Source of the DNA: SXOA01 sp046153945
GTDB lineage: Bacteria; Planctomycetota; Planctomycetia; Pirellulales; Pirellulaceae
Length of the DNA stretch: 64,000 bases
Reading direction: 5' to 3'
Assembly: GCA_046153945.1 (NCBI GenBank)
Contig: JBJXFF010000210.1
Location: 3,760 to 67,759 of the forward strand
Shown: positions 46,401 to 54,620 of the stretch, piece after piece
Position numbering within the stretch: position 1 is the first letter of the stretch
Layout: the number at the start of each line of letters is the position of its first letter
Position numbers and translations under genes: made by a program
Notes under the pieces: generated by a model
The model's input: only the letters and a program-made list of their open reading frames with translations
Databases searched by the model: none
What the model was told of the DNA's origin: nothing

Positions 46401-48746
46401 GGAAACTCTCCAGTCTGGCGGATGCTTATCGTCCGCGGTCAACCCAATGGCGAGCAGCACTACGCAGCCGACCCCGATTCTCCGCAGCCCGAGGCTCTCA
46501 CCGAAGGGGCAGGAGGCGGAAGTCCCGTGGCAAATTATGTGGATCGAACGGTCTATTTCGCTGACCTCAATTCGACCGGCAGCTACCCGAGTGGAGGGCA
46601 ATACGGGGACATCTACTTTCCTAGCGGTGGCATCCCTCGCGCGCCAGTTCTTCCCGGCCGCTACGCTGTTGTCGGCTCTTCGGGAAACATCCCAGGGATT
46701 CAGTACACAACGACCTTCGGACGCTTGAACGCTGCGATGGGAGGCTACGATCCCACGGTTCAAGATTATGCGGATACGCGACGGATTGTACTGAACCCGA
46801 ATGTCAATCCAGACAATTCAAGCGTTCAGATTTCCGATAACCTGACGGCTGGCAGTGCCGACATCGATGCCACCACGATTCTTCCCGTCGTGGCGCTCCC
46901 AATTGATAGTGTGATACGAGGCGGGGTAGCGCAATCTCAATCCTTTAATATTAGCGAACCAGCGGGTGGCTATCCTGCCGCGTTTGCGGGCACGTCCATG
47001 TACGCCCCGCCGGGCGCGAATGACGAAGGTCATTATGAGCCGCCGGTGGATCAGCCGTTCGATGCGCAACGGATGGACGACGGTCAAGTTTTGGGGACAA
47101 CCAATCAGACAGTTGCCAATTATCGCACAGTTCATCTGCAGCGTTTGGCAAATCCGCTTCTTGGGTGGAATGCCTTGACCAATCCCTACATCACGGTGGA
47201 CAAGTCCAGCTTCGACGTCACCCCGTTCAACGGCGTATCTGCCACTCCTGATCCAAGCGTCACTACGGGTAGACAGAATCTGCAAACATTTCAGCGCGGT
47301 GGAAGGTTTAATGCAACCGACGCTCCTCCAAATAACGCGCCCTGGATCGCTGTAGCCTCGCCTAACCGTTTGTTTCGTGACCTGTGGCCGCAGGAGGACC
47401 TGCCAATGGCTCAGGTTCCGACGAATTTGGATTCACCTGCTGAAGGTACGGGACCACACAATTTTGCCCGTAGCCTTCACCACACGATCGGCTTTCTAAA
47501 CAAACGCTATCAACCCGGCCTAGGCGCAGTGGCAGGCATTTATCGAGGTGCGCCTTCGTTCCAGGATTCTAGTATTGGTGGGCCTGCTGCGACGTTTCCT
47601 TACTTCGCTTTCAACAACCGTCCGTATAACAACCCGATGGAGCTTTTGAATGTGCCGTGCTGGAGTGCGTCATCGCTTCTAAAAAAATTCAGCTTTCAGA
47701 ATGCCGATCCCATGGCACTTCCGGGGACCTGGAACAATATGTACCAGCCTCAGAATCCGCAACTTGATTCCTACCCGTATGGTCACATCCTGAATTTCTT
47801 TCATTCGGATGCCAACGGTGGCAATACCGCACCAGAAATGTCGCGGCTCTTCGATTTTGTCGAGACGCGCACGCCATATAGCGACACTGAGAAGTACTAC
47901 CAGCCCGATCAGTTTCTAAGCCCCAATCCGGCCCCTTCCGGCTATCGGCCCCCGTTCAATTATTTGTCCCGCTTCCGGGAACCGGGGCGGATCAACATTA
48001 ACACCATCCTCGACGACAATGTTTGGAACTCTGCGGTGCGCGGCTCCCGCGATATGTGCACCCTGAATGCGCCAAATGAAGGAGACGGAGGCCGATTCCG
48101 ATTCCGCTGGGCGCTGAACCGGCAAGGCTGGGGAGCGGACTCCACTCAATTGTTGACGCTGAATTATGACCCGAGCTACCCTTCTTACTTCAGCAATCCA
48201 TTTCGGACGGCGGATTCAGGAGACATGATGCCGCAAAATCCTAATTCACCTCCGCCGCAGTTCCTACCTCGGAAAAGCCCCGCAAATGGCGGACTTCTGC
48301 GACAAGATCCCTACCTTGATTCCACGCAATTTAATGATCCGATTTTGGCACCTCCCACTCCTCCCCCGTTGCCACAGTATCCGCAAATCGATGGCAATCA
48401 ACCGTTGTTCGCAAATGCGTCCGTAAGTCCTCATCAGGACGCGGCCCGCAATCCGTACTTCCGTTTCCAGCCGTTGCAAAAAGTCGCGAATCTTTTCTCC
48501 ACCAACTCCAACTGCTATGCGGTTTGGATGACCATCGGCTACTTCGAGGTGGAGTCGAATCCCGGTGGAATTGACTCGGCTCATCCCGACGGTCTGCGGC
48601 TGGCGCAGGAGGTGGGGGTGGATGAGGGGAACGTGAAGCGGCACCGGGCGTTTTACATCATCGACCGGAGCGTCCCCGTGGCCTTTGAGCCGGGGCACCG
48701 GCACAACACCGACAAGGCAGTCCTGCTGAAGCGGTTTATCGAGTAG
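43440..48746 (+). CDS. Giant PilX/GspK-like protein with calcium-loop motifs (1768 aa)
   Basis: The N-terminus (KRGVVLLVVVSLLTLFLMIGVTYVLIA) resembles the membrane segment of PilX/GspK-type minor pilins, which start R-G-(V/A)-x-L. Typical GspK is ~300-350 aa; this one is 1768. Several Asp/Asn-rich loops of the calcium-binding type are spread along it: DVDNDGDGITDSIWIDSG near 405, GQDDNGNGVVDDPGE near 740, HNEDLNHDGMTDQKD near 805, WDIDGDPQTDG near 850. Much of the rest is Asn/Pro/Tyr/Gly-rich. GGAGG precedes the ATG at 43440; an earlier open start at 43374 reads through a repeat and is less likely. It closes the pilus-type cluster and would suit a tip or surface-exposed component (inference). 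Confidence 0.85.
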   Translation: MSQRRANRLNRLRREKRGVVLLVVVSLLTLFLMIGVTYVLIAGNYQNASAQNQRAHRYGDEPEREMEEVLGQILYGSLQTPTSPRSVIGPHSLLGDLYGTDGVILGTNGQPVTIHPTLPNLQTFNAGQSIYFEVDPSNFPTHPIPNYYAGRVITFTSGPAAGLSTRIMAYYPAGNSNAGTPGFIIEAPESDLPIPVQPNQGSRFVINGAPFNGTGAGFNAVTQNLDAVVSMNGHDYGVAYLPNAGLGNLGIGGLDETWDAPDYQNPFLAMVPTRKLSQFDVYPLLPSFHRPDLVRFWIQSLQQSGGILNGLQPNQATQAFLQPYGPDGSPASGDELIGANEANELVALKRMILFRPLREDHPNFTGGNQNFLETNLTGPYDVDNDGDGITDSIWIDSGLPVVTAPNGRRYKRLVAVLIKDLDGRVNPSVHGNMALATIANTRTSFQITDTFAGMDPAGPTPVYLPRGLGYGPSEVDFRHILNDDAGVYNNLLLQRYFPTPNPTSQAQFPGFSNGTPTDVNNDDGWSRLRTIGMPSDHTIPSLSAYSTPPDVWGRAAIAVDYTGQPIWGFAGTNERIDDPYEVQWDSLRASVDAPYTVAELESLLRYHDLGTLASPGRLLTFTGGYLSSEPRGTPGNSQIRRESFGMGSYIPAPKMIVPRELRQQYYSAFGSSAGNNTILDLYYAAIITERGWNPTVGSNPSDPNYPAFMAQMQAIVPFEILKGQMFNLNRELGNGQDDNGNGVVDDPGEFGGETIQTTVGARNFDYFNDSVQATTYNNRQMMARHLYCMMMLLRNRNWQHNEDLNHDGMTDQKDTARFFAQWAINVIDFRDPDSIMTAFEYDSNPFNGWDIDGDPQTDGTGMSPENVQPPATGITGDRGLVWGVERPELLISETLAIHDRRTEDLSNDQFNGMDNRRTSDPGMERDGTHDFDQQLKPWGAAFVEVYNPWFDRGTSGNQNTYDHKASELYSMSANGTAGVDLSRLSPNGNSPVWRMLIVRGQPNGEQHYAADPDSPQPEALTEGAGGGSPVANYVDRTVYFADLNSTGSYPSGGQYGDIYFPSGGIPRAPVLPGRYAVVGSSGNIPGIQYTTTFGRLNAAMGGYDPTVQDYADTRRIVLNPNVNPDNSSVQISDNLTAGSADIDATTILPVVALPIDSVIRGGVAQSQSFNISEPAGGYPAAFAGTSMYAPPGANDEGHYEPPVDQPFDAQRMDDGQVLGTTNQTVANYRTVHLQRLANPLLGWNALTNPYITVDKSSFDVTPFNGVSATPDPSVTTGRQNLQTFQRGGRFNATDAPPNNAPWIAVASPNRLFRDLWPQEDLPMAQVPTNLDSPAEGTGPHNFARSLHHTIGFLNKRYQPGLGAVAGIYRGAPSFQDSSIGGPAATFPYFAFNNRPYNNPMELLNVPCWSASSLLKKFSFQNADPMALPGTWNNMYQPQNPQLDSYPYGHILNFFHSDANGGNTAPEMSRLFDFVETRTPYSDTEKYYQPDQFLSPNPAPSGYRPPFNYLSRFREPGRININTILDDNVWNSAVRGSRDMCTLNAPNEGDGGRFRFRWALNRQGWGADSTQLLTLNYDPSYPSYFSNPFRTADSGDMMPQNPNSPPPQFLPRKSPANGGLLRQDPYLDSTQFNDPILAPPTPPPLPQYPQIDGNQPLFANASVSPHQDAARNPYFRFQPLQKVANLFSTNSNCYAVWMTIGYFEVESNPGGIDSAHPDGLRLAQEVGVDEGNVKRHRAFYIIDRSVPVAFEPGHRHNTDKAVLLKRFIE

Positions 48747-49465
48747 GGGAGCAGGGGGGCCCGGCAAGCGTGTTGAATATCAGGCTGGTGTCTCTTCACC
48801 AGCCCGTTGCGCAAGCGAGGGTGTTCGATAGGGCTAAAGAGGCACGGCCGTTGTTGCCGGTGCGGCGCGGAATTCCCTTGCTGGCGCGTCGGGCTAGTTT
48901 CGTCGCTCCCTCGCTGGCGCTTCGGGTTAGTGTTTGCGCCTCTTAAGATTTTCCGAAATTCTTGTGCCGAAGGTCTGAGATTTGGCAGGTGGGTGTGTAT
49001 AATAGTTCACGTGTCTAAGACGACGGTGTTCAGTTTTCAGTGGGTAGTGGGTAGTGGGTAGTATCAGCCAGCTTACGCTGGCCGCTCGCCGGGGTGAATC
49101 AAGAGGGTGACTCAGTGGTTAACAACTTGCCGGGTAAGGACTTGCGACTTGCCGATGAATCAGAAAGGCTGGATTCAGGGTCTGATTCAGGGACTTACGT
49201 CAAATGCGAATTACCTAAGTTGTTTGGATTCAATAGGTTGCGAAAATATTAGTCGACGTAACTTTTCTGGAAAAAAGGGCGTAAATCGGTGAATCACGAG
49301 GAGCAAAACTGACTTAGAAAGTGGCCTAACTCTTTGCGATAAAAAGGTTTGCAAAAACAGTGGCCGCCAAAGTCTGGCAGCCTCGAAGACTGATTTTGAA
49401 GAGGAGTTAAGAGGCCGGTTCACACTGCGGCGTGACCTATATTTTCCAACCGGCAGTCCGTCTCA
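48747..49465. other. 719-nt intergenic region with repeats, promoter-like sequence and TGAATCA cluster
   Basis: The left part (48783-48936) has degenerate palindromic repeats, including a GGCTGGTG/CACCAGCC hairpin at about 48784-48805 and GCAAGCGAGGG/CCCTCGCTGGCGCTTCGGG motifs. A sigma70-like promoter follows at 48975-49003. From 49090 to 49300 the sequence becomes AT-richer and contains four TGAATCA (or complement) heptamers. Short open frames here look like noise; I see no gene. Confidence 0.6.
48975..49003 (+). promoter_or_regulatory. Possible sigma70-type promoter
   Basis: CTGAGA (4/6 match to TTGACA), 17-nt spacer, then a perfect TATAAT at 48998-49003. It points towards the TGAATCA cluster and, further on, the sugar transferase gene. 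Sequence match only. Confidence 0.4.
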
Positions 49466-50905
49466 ATGCCTCGCACTTTAGTTGCATCTCACAATCCCAT
49501 GACTCTCCCCTCGCGCCATATCCATCAGCACTTTTCCTTCGGCAGTTCGCTGCTTCGATTTGCGGATGCGGCGAGCGTGGCGGGGGGGCTGCTGCTGGCG
49601 CTCCAGTTCTTGGGAGTGGAGGCGGGTGGGTATGCCCTGCCCGGGGCAGTGGCGGTGATTGTGCATTACCTGGTGGCGGAGTTCAGCGGGATGTACCGCT
49701 CGTGGCGTGGAGCCTCTCCCGAGCGGGAGATTTTTGGCTCGCTGCTGGGTTGGAGCGGCTCGTTTGCGATTCTCGCCGCGATTGGCTTTGCCACGGGCCG
49801 GCTGGCGGAATTTCCCCGCTCGCTGCTCGCCCTGTGGCTGGTTTTCACGCCGCTGCTTACGGTCGCGTCGCACACTCTGCTGCGCCAAGTCTGCCGAGCC
49901 CTCTGGAGCCGCGGCATCAACACCCGCCCCTTTGCGATCGTCGGTGTGAACGAGCTCGGTTTTCAACTTGCCCGCAACATCGAAGAGTCGCCGGAACTCG
50001 GCCTCAAGCTGGCCGGCTTCTACGACGACCGCCCCGAAGACCGCAACCCAAGCCTGCCGGCGGGACTGAAAACACGCATCGGCGGCATTGAGGACCTCGT
50101 CGCCGACTGCAAAGCCGGCTTCGTCAGCCGCATCTACATCACGTTTCCGATGCGTGCGGAAGACCGGATTCGGGGCGTGCTCGCCAAACTGGCGGACAGC
50201 ACCGCCTCGGTCTATATCGTGCCCGACTTCTTCGTCTTTCAACTGCTCCATTCCCGCTGGACCGACATCGGGGGCCTCCCCGCCGTCAGCGTCTTTGAGA
50301 ACCCGCTCTACGGCGTGGATGGCCTGGTCAAACGGGTCTTCGACCTTGTGGTCGGCGGCCTCATCCTCGCGGCCGTTTCCCTTCCCATGCTGCTCATCGC
50401 CCTGGCCATCAAGCTCACCAGCCGCGGCCCGGTCTTTTTCCGTCAGCTTCGCTACGGCCTGGACGGCAAGGAAATTCTGGTCTGGAAATTCCGTTCGATG
50501 CGGGTGCTGGAAAACGGCGCGAAGGTGACTCAGGCCACGCAAGGCGATCCGCGAATCACCCGCCTGGGCGCTATCCTTCGCAAAACCTCGCTCGACGAAC
50601 TGCCGCAGCTGTTCAACGTGCTGGAAGGGACGATGTCGCTCGTCGGCCCTCGGCCGCACGCCACCGCCCACAACGAGCAGTACCGGGCCCTGATCGACGG
50701 TTACATGCTCCGCCACAAAATCAAGCCCGGCATCACCGGCCTGGCCCAGGTCCGGGGCTTTCGCGGAGAAACCGACACGCTGGACAAGATGCAAAAGCGG
50801 GTCGAGTGCGACCACGAATATATCCGCGAATGGTCGATCTGGATGGACGTGAAGATTTTGTTCCGCACGATCTTTGTCGTGCTCAAGCGGGAAAACGCGT
50901 ATTAG
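49466..50905 (+). CDS. Undecaprenyl-phosphate sugar phosphotransferase (WcaJ/PssY-type)
   Basis: A 479-aa membrane enzyme of the polyisoprenyl-phosphate hexose-1-phosphate transferase family. Four N-terminal membrane segments (residues ~20-140), a CoA-binding-like Rossmann domain (FAIVGVNELGFQLARNI near 155), a fifth membrane helix (FDLVVGGLILAAVSLPMLLI near 290), and the catalytic domain with KFRSMRV, TRLGAILRKTSLDELPQLFN and GTMSLVGPRPH. It transfers a sugar-1-phosphate from a UDP-sugar to undecaprenyl phosphate, the first step of exopolysaccharide repeat-unit assembly. No glycosyltransferases or Wzx/Wzy follow, so the pathway is encoded elsewhere. An ATG at 49499 is an alternative start; neither has a strong ribosome-binding site. 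Confidence 0.94.
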   Translation: MPRTLVASHNPMTLPSRHIHQHFSFGSSLLRFADAASVAGGLLLALQFLGVEAGGYALPGAVAVIVHYLVAEFSGMYRSWRGASPEREIFGSLLGWSGSFAILAAIGFATGRLAEFPRSLLALWLVFTPLLTVASHTLLRQVCRALWSRGINTRPFAIVGVNELGFQLARNIEESPELGLKLAGFYDDRPEDRNPSLPAGLKTRIGGIEDLVADCKAGFVSRIYITFPMRAEDRIRGVLAKLADSTASVYIVPDFFVFQLLHSRWTDIGGLPAVSVFENPLYGVDGLVKRVFDLVVGGLILAAVSLPMLLIALAIKLTSRGPVFFRQLRYGLDGKEILVWKFRSMRVLENGAKVTQATQGDPRITRLGAILRKTSLDELPQLFNVLEGTMSLVGPRPHATAHNEQYRALIDGYMLRHKIKPGITGLAQVRGFRGETDTLDKMQKRVECDHEYIREWSIWMDVKILFRTIFVVLKRENAY

Positions 50906-51043
50906 AAGCCGGCTCGAATCGTTTGCGTTGCTGTGAATCGCAAGGTGCCTCCCACCTGATGCCACCAGGGTTCATCCCTAGTGGCACGAGGTGCGCGGGG
51001 GCAGGATTCCCAAAGTGCGACATCTAGTGCAAAATCACTTTCA

Positions 51044-51064
51044 CCACCGAGACATACTCGGTGG
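51044..51064. promoter_or_regulatory. Hairpin in the aspartokinase upstream region
   Basis: Perfect 8-bp stem CCACCGAG / CTCGGTGG with a 5-nt loop, about 60 nt before the aspartokinase start. No T-run follows. It could shape the leader transcript; no known riboswitch class is recognisable. Confidence 0.3.
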
Positions 51065-51121
51065 GTGCCCGAGTCCCAATTCACATCGAAACTCAACTCT
51101 CTGACCTTTACCCACTGCTCC

Positions 51122-52900
51122 ATGCCTCTCATCGTGCAAAAATTCGGCGGCACCTCGGTCGCCAATCCGGAAAAAATCCTCAAGGCGGCTCGGCGGGCCA
51201 TTCGTGCGCAGCAGGAGGGGAATCAGGTCGTAATGGTGGTCTCCGCGATGGGGCACAGCACCGACGAGCTGATCGACCTCGCCCGGCAGATTACCGACAA
51301 GCCGCCGGCCCGCGAGATGGATATGCTGCTCTCGACGGGCGAGCAGGTGAGCGTGGCGTTGGTCGCGATGGCCATTCATTCGCTGGGCCACAAGGCGGTC
51401 AGCATGACCGGGGCCCAGATCGGCATCAAGACCGACACCACGCACGGCAAGGCTCGCATCAAGAGCATTGAGACCGCCCGGATGAAGAAGGTTCTCGATG
51501 CGGGCAACATCATCATTGCCGCCGGCTTTCAGGGGATTGATGAGGACTTCAACATCACTACGCTCGGCCGCGGCGGCAGCGATACTACCGCGGTGGCCCT
51601 GGCAGCGGTGCTGCGGGCGGATGCTTGCGAGATTTATACCGACGTGGACGGCGTTTATACCACCGATCCCCGTGTGGTTCCCGAGGCCCGCCGCGTCAGC
51701 CGCATCAGCTATGACGAGATGCTGGAGCTTGCCAGCCTTGGAGCGGGCGTGATGCACAGCCGCAGCATCGAGTTCGGCAAAAAGTTCGACGTGCCGATTC
51801 ACGTCCGGAGCAGCTTCACCGACCAGCCCGGCACGATGATCGTCGCGGAGCCGGAGCGGCCGGATCAGCCGGTCAGCGGGGCGGCCATCACTAAGGACGA
51901 AGCCCGCATCAGCGTACAAGGCGTTCCCGATGTCCCGGGGACCAGCTTGGAAATCTTCAGCCGCATCGCCGCCAAGAACATCTCGGTGGACATGATCGTG
52001 CAAAACGTCGGTGAGTCAGGAAAAGCAGACATCTCCTTCACCGTCCCGCAACTCGATTTCGATACCGCCCTGGAAGCCGTGCAGGAAGCGGCGAAGCTGG
52101 TGGGAGCGACAGACGTCACGTCGGACAGTAACGTGGCGAAGGTCTCGGTGGTCGGCCTCGGCATGGCTCGGCAGACGGGTGTCGCTCAGAAGATGTTCAA
52201 GGCGCTCGCCGATGCGGGCATCAACATCCAGATGATTACGACGAGCGAGATCAAAATCAGCGTGCTGGTCAATCGGGACGAATCCCAGCGGGCCCTGCGG
52301 ATTGTTCACCAGGCCTTCGAACTCGAGAAAGAGCCGACCACTCCCGTTAAACCACTGGCCCATCGCACTACTTCCACCGATGCGGCCGACGTTGCCGAAC
52401 GACTGCAGCGGATTTCGATGGAAGGGCTGACGATTGATGATATTTCGCTCGACCCGACGCAGGCTCGGGTCAGCATTAGCGGCGTCCCCAATACGCCGGG
52501 GATCGCCGCCAAGGTGTTCGAGGAAATCGCCGCCGCAGGAATCTTTGTAGACATGATTGTCCAAAGCCATCCCAGCACCGGCGGCAGCGCGGTTCTCAGT
52601 TTCACCGTGCCGCAAAAACAGCTCGCGCAAAGCGTGACAGCAGCTGAGAAAATCGCCAAGTCACTGCACTGCAAAGGCGTGACCAGCAGCCCGATCATCG
52701 CCAAACTCTCCGTGAGCGGCGTCGGGCTGCGGACCCATACCGGCGTCGCCATCCGTATGTTCAAGTCCCTCGCCGAAGCCGGCATCAACCTCGACCTCAT
52801 CAACACCAGCGAAGTGCGGGTGAACGTCGTCGTCGACGGCCTGCAAGGGGAAAAGGGGATGAAGCAACTCCAGGCGGCCTTTGCGGATGTGATGAGATAA
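51122..52900 (+). CDS. lysC: Aspartate kinase with four ACT domains
   Basis: A 592-aa aspartokinase, against ~400-450 aa for the usual two-ACT form. Kinase domain residues ~1-245: VQKFGGTSVANPEKI, LSTGEQVSVALVAMAI, TTLGRGGSDTTAVALAA, YTDVDGVYTTDPRVVPEA. Two consecutive ACT pairs follow: first ~265-410 (ARISVQGVPDVPGTSLEIF, INIQMITTSEIKISVLV), second ~445-590 (ARVSISGVPNTPGIAAKVF, INLDLINTSEVRVNVVV). The pairs are clearly homologous. It phosphorylates L-aspartate as the first step to lysine, methionine, threonine and diaminopimelate; ACT domains bind lysine and/or threonine for feedback. The ATG at 51122 gives the canonical N-terminus; the open frame starts at 50981. Stands alone. Confidence 0.95.
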   Translation: MPLIVQKFGGTSVANPEKILKAARRAIRAQQEGNQVVMVVSAMGHSTDELIDLARQITDKPPAREMDMLLSTGEQVSVALVAMAIHSLGHKAVSMTGAQIGIKTDTTHGKARIKSIETARMKKVLDAGNIIIAAGFQGIDEDFNITTLGRGGSDTTAVALAAVLRADACEIYTDVDGVYTTDPRVVPEARRVSRISYDEMLELASLGAGVMHSRSIEFGKKFDVPIHVRSSFTDQPGTMIVAEPERPDQPVSGAAITKDEARISVQGVPDVPGTSLEIFSRIAAKNISVDMIVQNVGESGKADISFTVPQLDFDTALEAVQEAAKLVGATDVTSDSNVAKVSVVGLGMARQTGVAQKMFKALADAGINIQMITTSEIKISVLVNRDESQRALRIVHQAFELEKEPTTPVKPLAHRTTSTDAADVAERLQRISMEGLTIDDISLDPTQARVSISGVPNTPGIAAKVFEEIAAAGIFVDMIVQSHPSTGGSAVLSFTVPQKQLAQSVTAAEKIAKSLHCKGVTSSPIIAKLSVSGVGLRTHTGVAIRMFKSLAEAGINLDLINTSEVRVNVVVDGLQGEKGMKQLQAAFADVMR

Positions 52901-52903
52901 GTC

Positions 52904-52962
52904 ATAGTAGTCCGCTCACTCCGTGAGCGGACATGCCTGCCCACGGAGTGTGCAGGCTACTA
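52904..52962. repeat. Palindromic repeat (GTCCGCTCAC class), intergenic copy
   Basis: TAGTAG/CTACTA outer arms with inner hairpin TCCGCTCAC/GTGAGCGGA. Related to the in-frame element at 41801-41873. It fills the gap between aspartokinase and the methyltransferase and ends 4 nt before the latter's ATG, leaving no conventional ribosome-binding site. Confidence 0.75.
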
Positions 52963-52966
52963 ATTT

Positions 52967-53746
52967 ATGCCCACCACCGTCGCTAATCTCTACGATTATC
53001 CCCGCTACTACGATCTCGTCTTCGGTTCCGACTGGAAGGCAGAGTTCGATTTTCTTCGCGCGGCCTTCCAGGAGTTCGTCACGGGGAAGACCAAGCGTCT
53101 CTTCGAGCCCGCCTGCGGCACTGGGCGACTGGTGTACCGGCTGGCGAAGGCGGGGTACAGCGTTTCGGGGCTGGACCTTAATCCACGAGCGGTTGATTAC
53201 TGCAACCGCCGGCTGGCCAAGCACGACCTGCCGGAGACGGCGTTCATCGGCGACATGGCAAAGTTCACGCTTCCCAAACCGGTGGACGGCGCGTTCAACA
53301 CCATCAACAGCTTTAGACACCTGCCGACGGAAGCCTCGGCCCGAGCGCACTTGCAATGCATGGCGAGGGCGATTCGGAAGGGAGGCATCTACGTTCTCGG
53401 CCTCCATCTCACACCGACGGAAGGTGAACCTCTTACGGAAGAATCCTGGTCCGCCCGCCGCGGACATCTCTGCATCAACACTCACCTGCAGACCTTTGAA
53501 GTGGACCGTCGCGGCCGTATGGAACGCTGCCGCATGACGATGGACGTCTACTCGCCCACCGATCAATTCCAGATCGTGGACGAGCTCCGCTTCCGTACTT
53601 ACACACTGCCGCAACTCCGCCGGCTATTGGCGGAAGTCCCCGAATTCGACCTGGTGGACGTTTTTGACTTCCGCTACTCGCTCGATGAATCTGCGATCCT
53701 TGATTCGGCTACGCAGGATGTGGTGCTGATTCTGAGACGGCGATGA
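52967..53746 (+). CDS. Class I SAM-dependent methyltransferase
   Basis: A 259-aa protein with a Rossmann-fold methyltransferase core: motif I FEPACGTGRLVYRLAKAGY near residue 45, acidic residue after the second strand in SGLDLNPRAVDYC near 70, and GDMAKFTLPKPVDGAFNTIN near 95. The C-terminal part is a beta-sheet typical of small-molecule or protein methyltransferases of the Methyltransf_25 type. The substrate cannot be inferred. The ATG at 52967 gives a sensible N-terminus (YDYPRYYDLVFG), though the upstream repeat leaves no clear Shine-Dalgarno. Confidence 0.88.
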   Translation: MPTTVANLYDYPRYYDLVFGSDWKAEFDFLRAAFQEFVTGKTKRLFEPACGTGRLVYRLAKAGYSVSGLDLNPRAVDYCNRRLAKHDLPETAFIGDMAKFTLPKPVDGAFNTINSFRHLPTEASARAHLQCMARAIRKGGIYVLGLHLTPTEGEPLTEESWSARRGHLCINTHLQTFEVDRRGRMERCRMTMDVYSPTDQFQIVDELRFRTYTLPQLRRLLAEVPEFDLVDVFDFRYSLDESAILDSATQDVVLILRRR

Positions 53747-53750
53747 GGAA

Positions 53751-53860
53751 ATCAGAAACATCAAATCTCAAACAAATTCAAATGGAGAATTGGGAAACTC
53801 TGTTTCGTGCTTTGAATTTCCTGACTCTTTATTGCTTGAGATTTGAGATTTCCCATTTCC
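53751..53860. repeat. Imperfect palindrome between convergent genes
   Basis: AAATCTCAAACAAATTCAAA on the left and TTTGAATTTC plus TTGAGATTTGAGATTT on the right form an imperfect, AT-rich inverted repeat between the methyltransferase and Nudix genes, which converge here. It may serve as a two-way transcription end (inference). Confidence 0.6.
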
Positions 53861-53872
53861 GCCGGCAGGCTA

Positions 53873-54490
53873 CTAGAGAAACAACGCCTTCAAACAAATC
53901 TGCGACCAGGTCTCGAACTGAGCCAAGTCGAGATTGAGCTTCTCCACAGGTTGAAAGCCGGCTTCGATGATGTCGGGCTCGAGCGCTTTGACGAGCGGTT
54001 TTTCGACGTCGAAGATGTGAACGATGCCGAGGTGAACCTTGCCGACCGCGGTCTGGTCGTCGTTAATGAGACCCACGAGGCCGGCGCGATATGGAGTGTC
54101 AATTTGAACTTCTTCCGCCAGTTCCCGCCGCATTCCTTCTTCATACGGGCTCTTGCAAGTCCGGTCTTCCGACGAAATATGCCCGCCGATCCCAATGCTC
54201 CGCTTGGCATGCAGACGGCTTTCCCCCTGCCCTTTGCCGCGGGTGTATTGGAATACGCAGACCCGGCCGGCGGAGTCGCGGTAGCGGAACAGCACGTACG
54301 GTATAAGCTGCTTGTAGCTGGGGTCAATCTCCATCCTTCCGCGCGGCAAATAGCTGGCGTGCTCCGGCTTGAGCAGCTCCGTGAGATACCGTTTGGTATC
54401 GCTGGAGAAGCCTTGAAAGTGTCCCAGCTTGTGGAAGAGGCTGGTAGGAACGACGAGCACATGCTCCACGGCCACCGAGGAAGCAGTCAT
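53873..54490 (-). CDS. Nudix hydrolase-type protein
   Basis: A 205-aa protein. The Nudix box is recognisable in YEEGMRRELAEEVQI (E-x-x-x-x-R-E-L-x-E-E pattern) preceded by RSIGIGGHIS near residue 95, with the metal-binding RE/EE glutamates intact. The segment between the leading Gly and the RE-motif is longer than in MutT. The N-terminal third (VEHVLVVPTSLFHKLGHFQG) and C-terminal tail are specific to a family found across bacteria and often annotated as phosphoesterase. It would hydrolyse a nucleoside diphosphate linked to another moiety. AGGAT precedes the ATG on the minus strand. Nearest relatives and substrate not resolvable here. Confidence 0.85.
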   Translation of the reverse strand: MTASSVAVEHVLVVPTSLFHKLGHFQGFSSDTKRYLTELLKPEHASYLPRGRMEIDPSYKQLIPYVLFRYRDSAGRVCVFQYTRGKGQGESRLHAKRSIGIGGHISSEDRTCKSPYEEGMRRELAEEVQIDTPYRAGLVGLINDDQTAVGKVHLGIVHIFDVEKPLVKALEPDIIEAGFQPVEKLNLDLAQFETWSQICLKALFL

Positions 54491-54620
54491 GGCAAATCCT
54501 GACGAAAGAGAATGGGGACAACGAGCGGTCCCTCGCTACTGACTCCAATATACCGGTTGCCGGTAGCAGTCGGGAGGGGTTTGTACGGCGCGAAAACCCT
54601 TCCCGACCCCTTCGTGTAAA

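Noticed and set aside
49107..49292. 61-codon frame in the 48.7-49.5 kb gap
   Set aside because: Covers the TGAATCA-rich segment, lacks a ribosome-binding site, and contains repeated short peptide words that come from the DNA motif.
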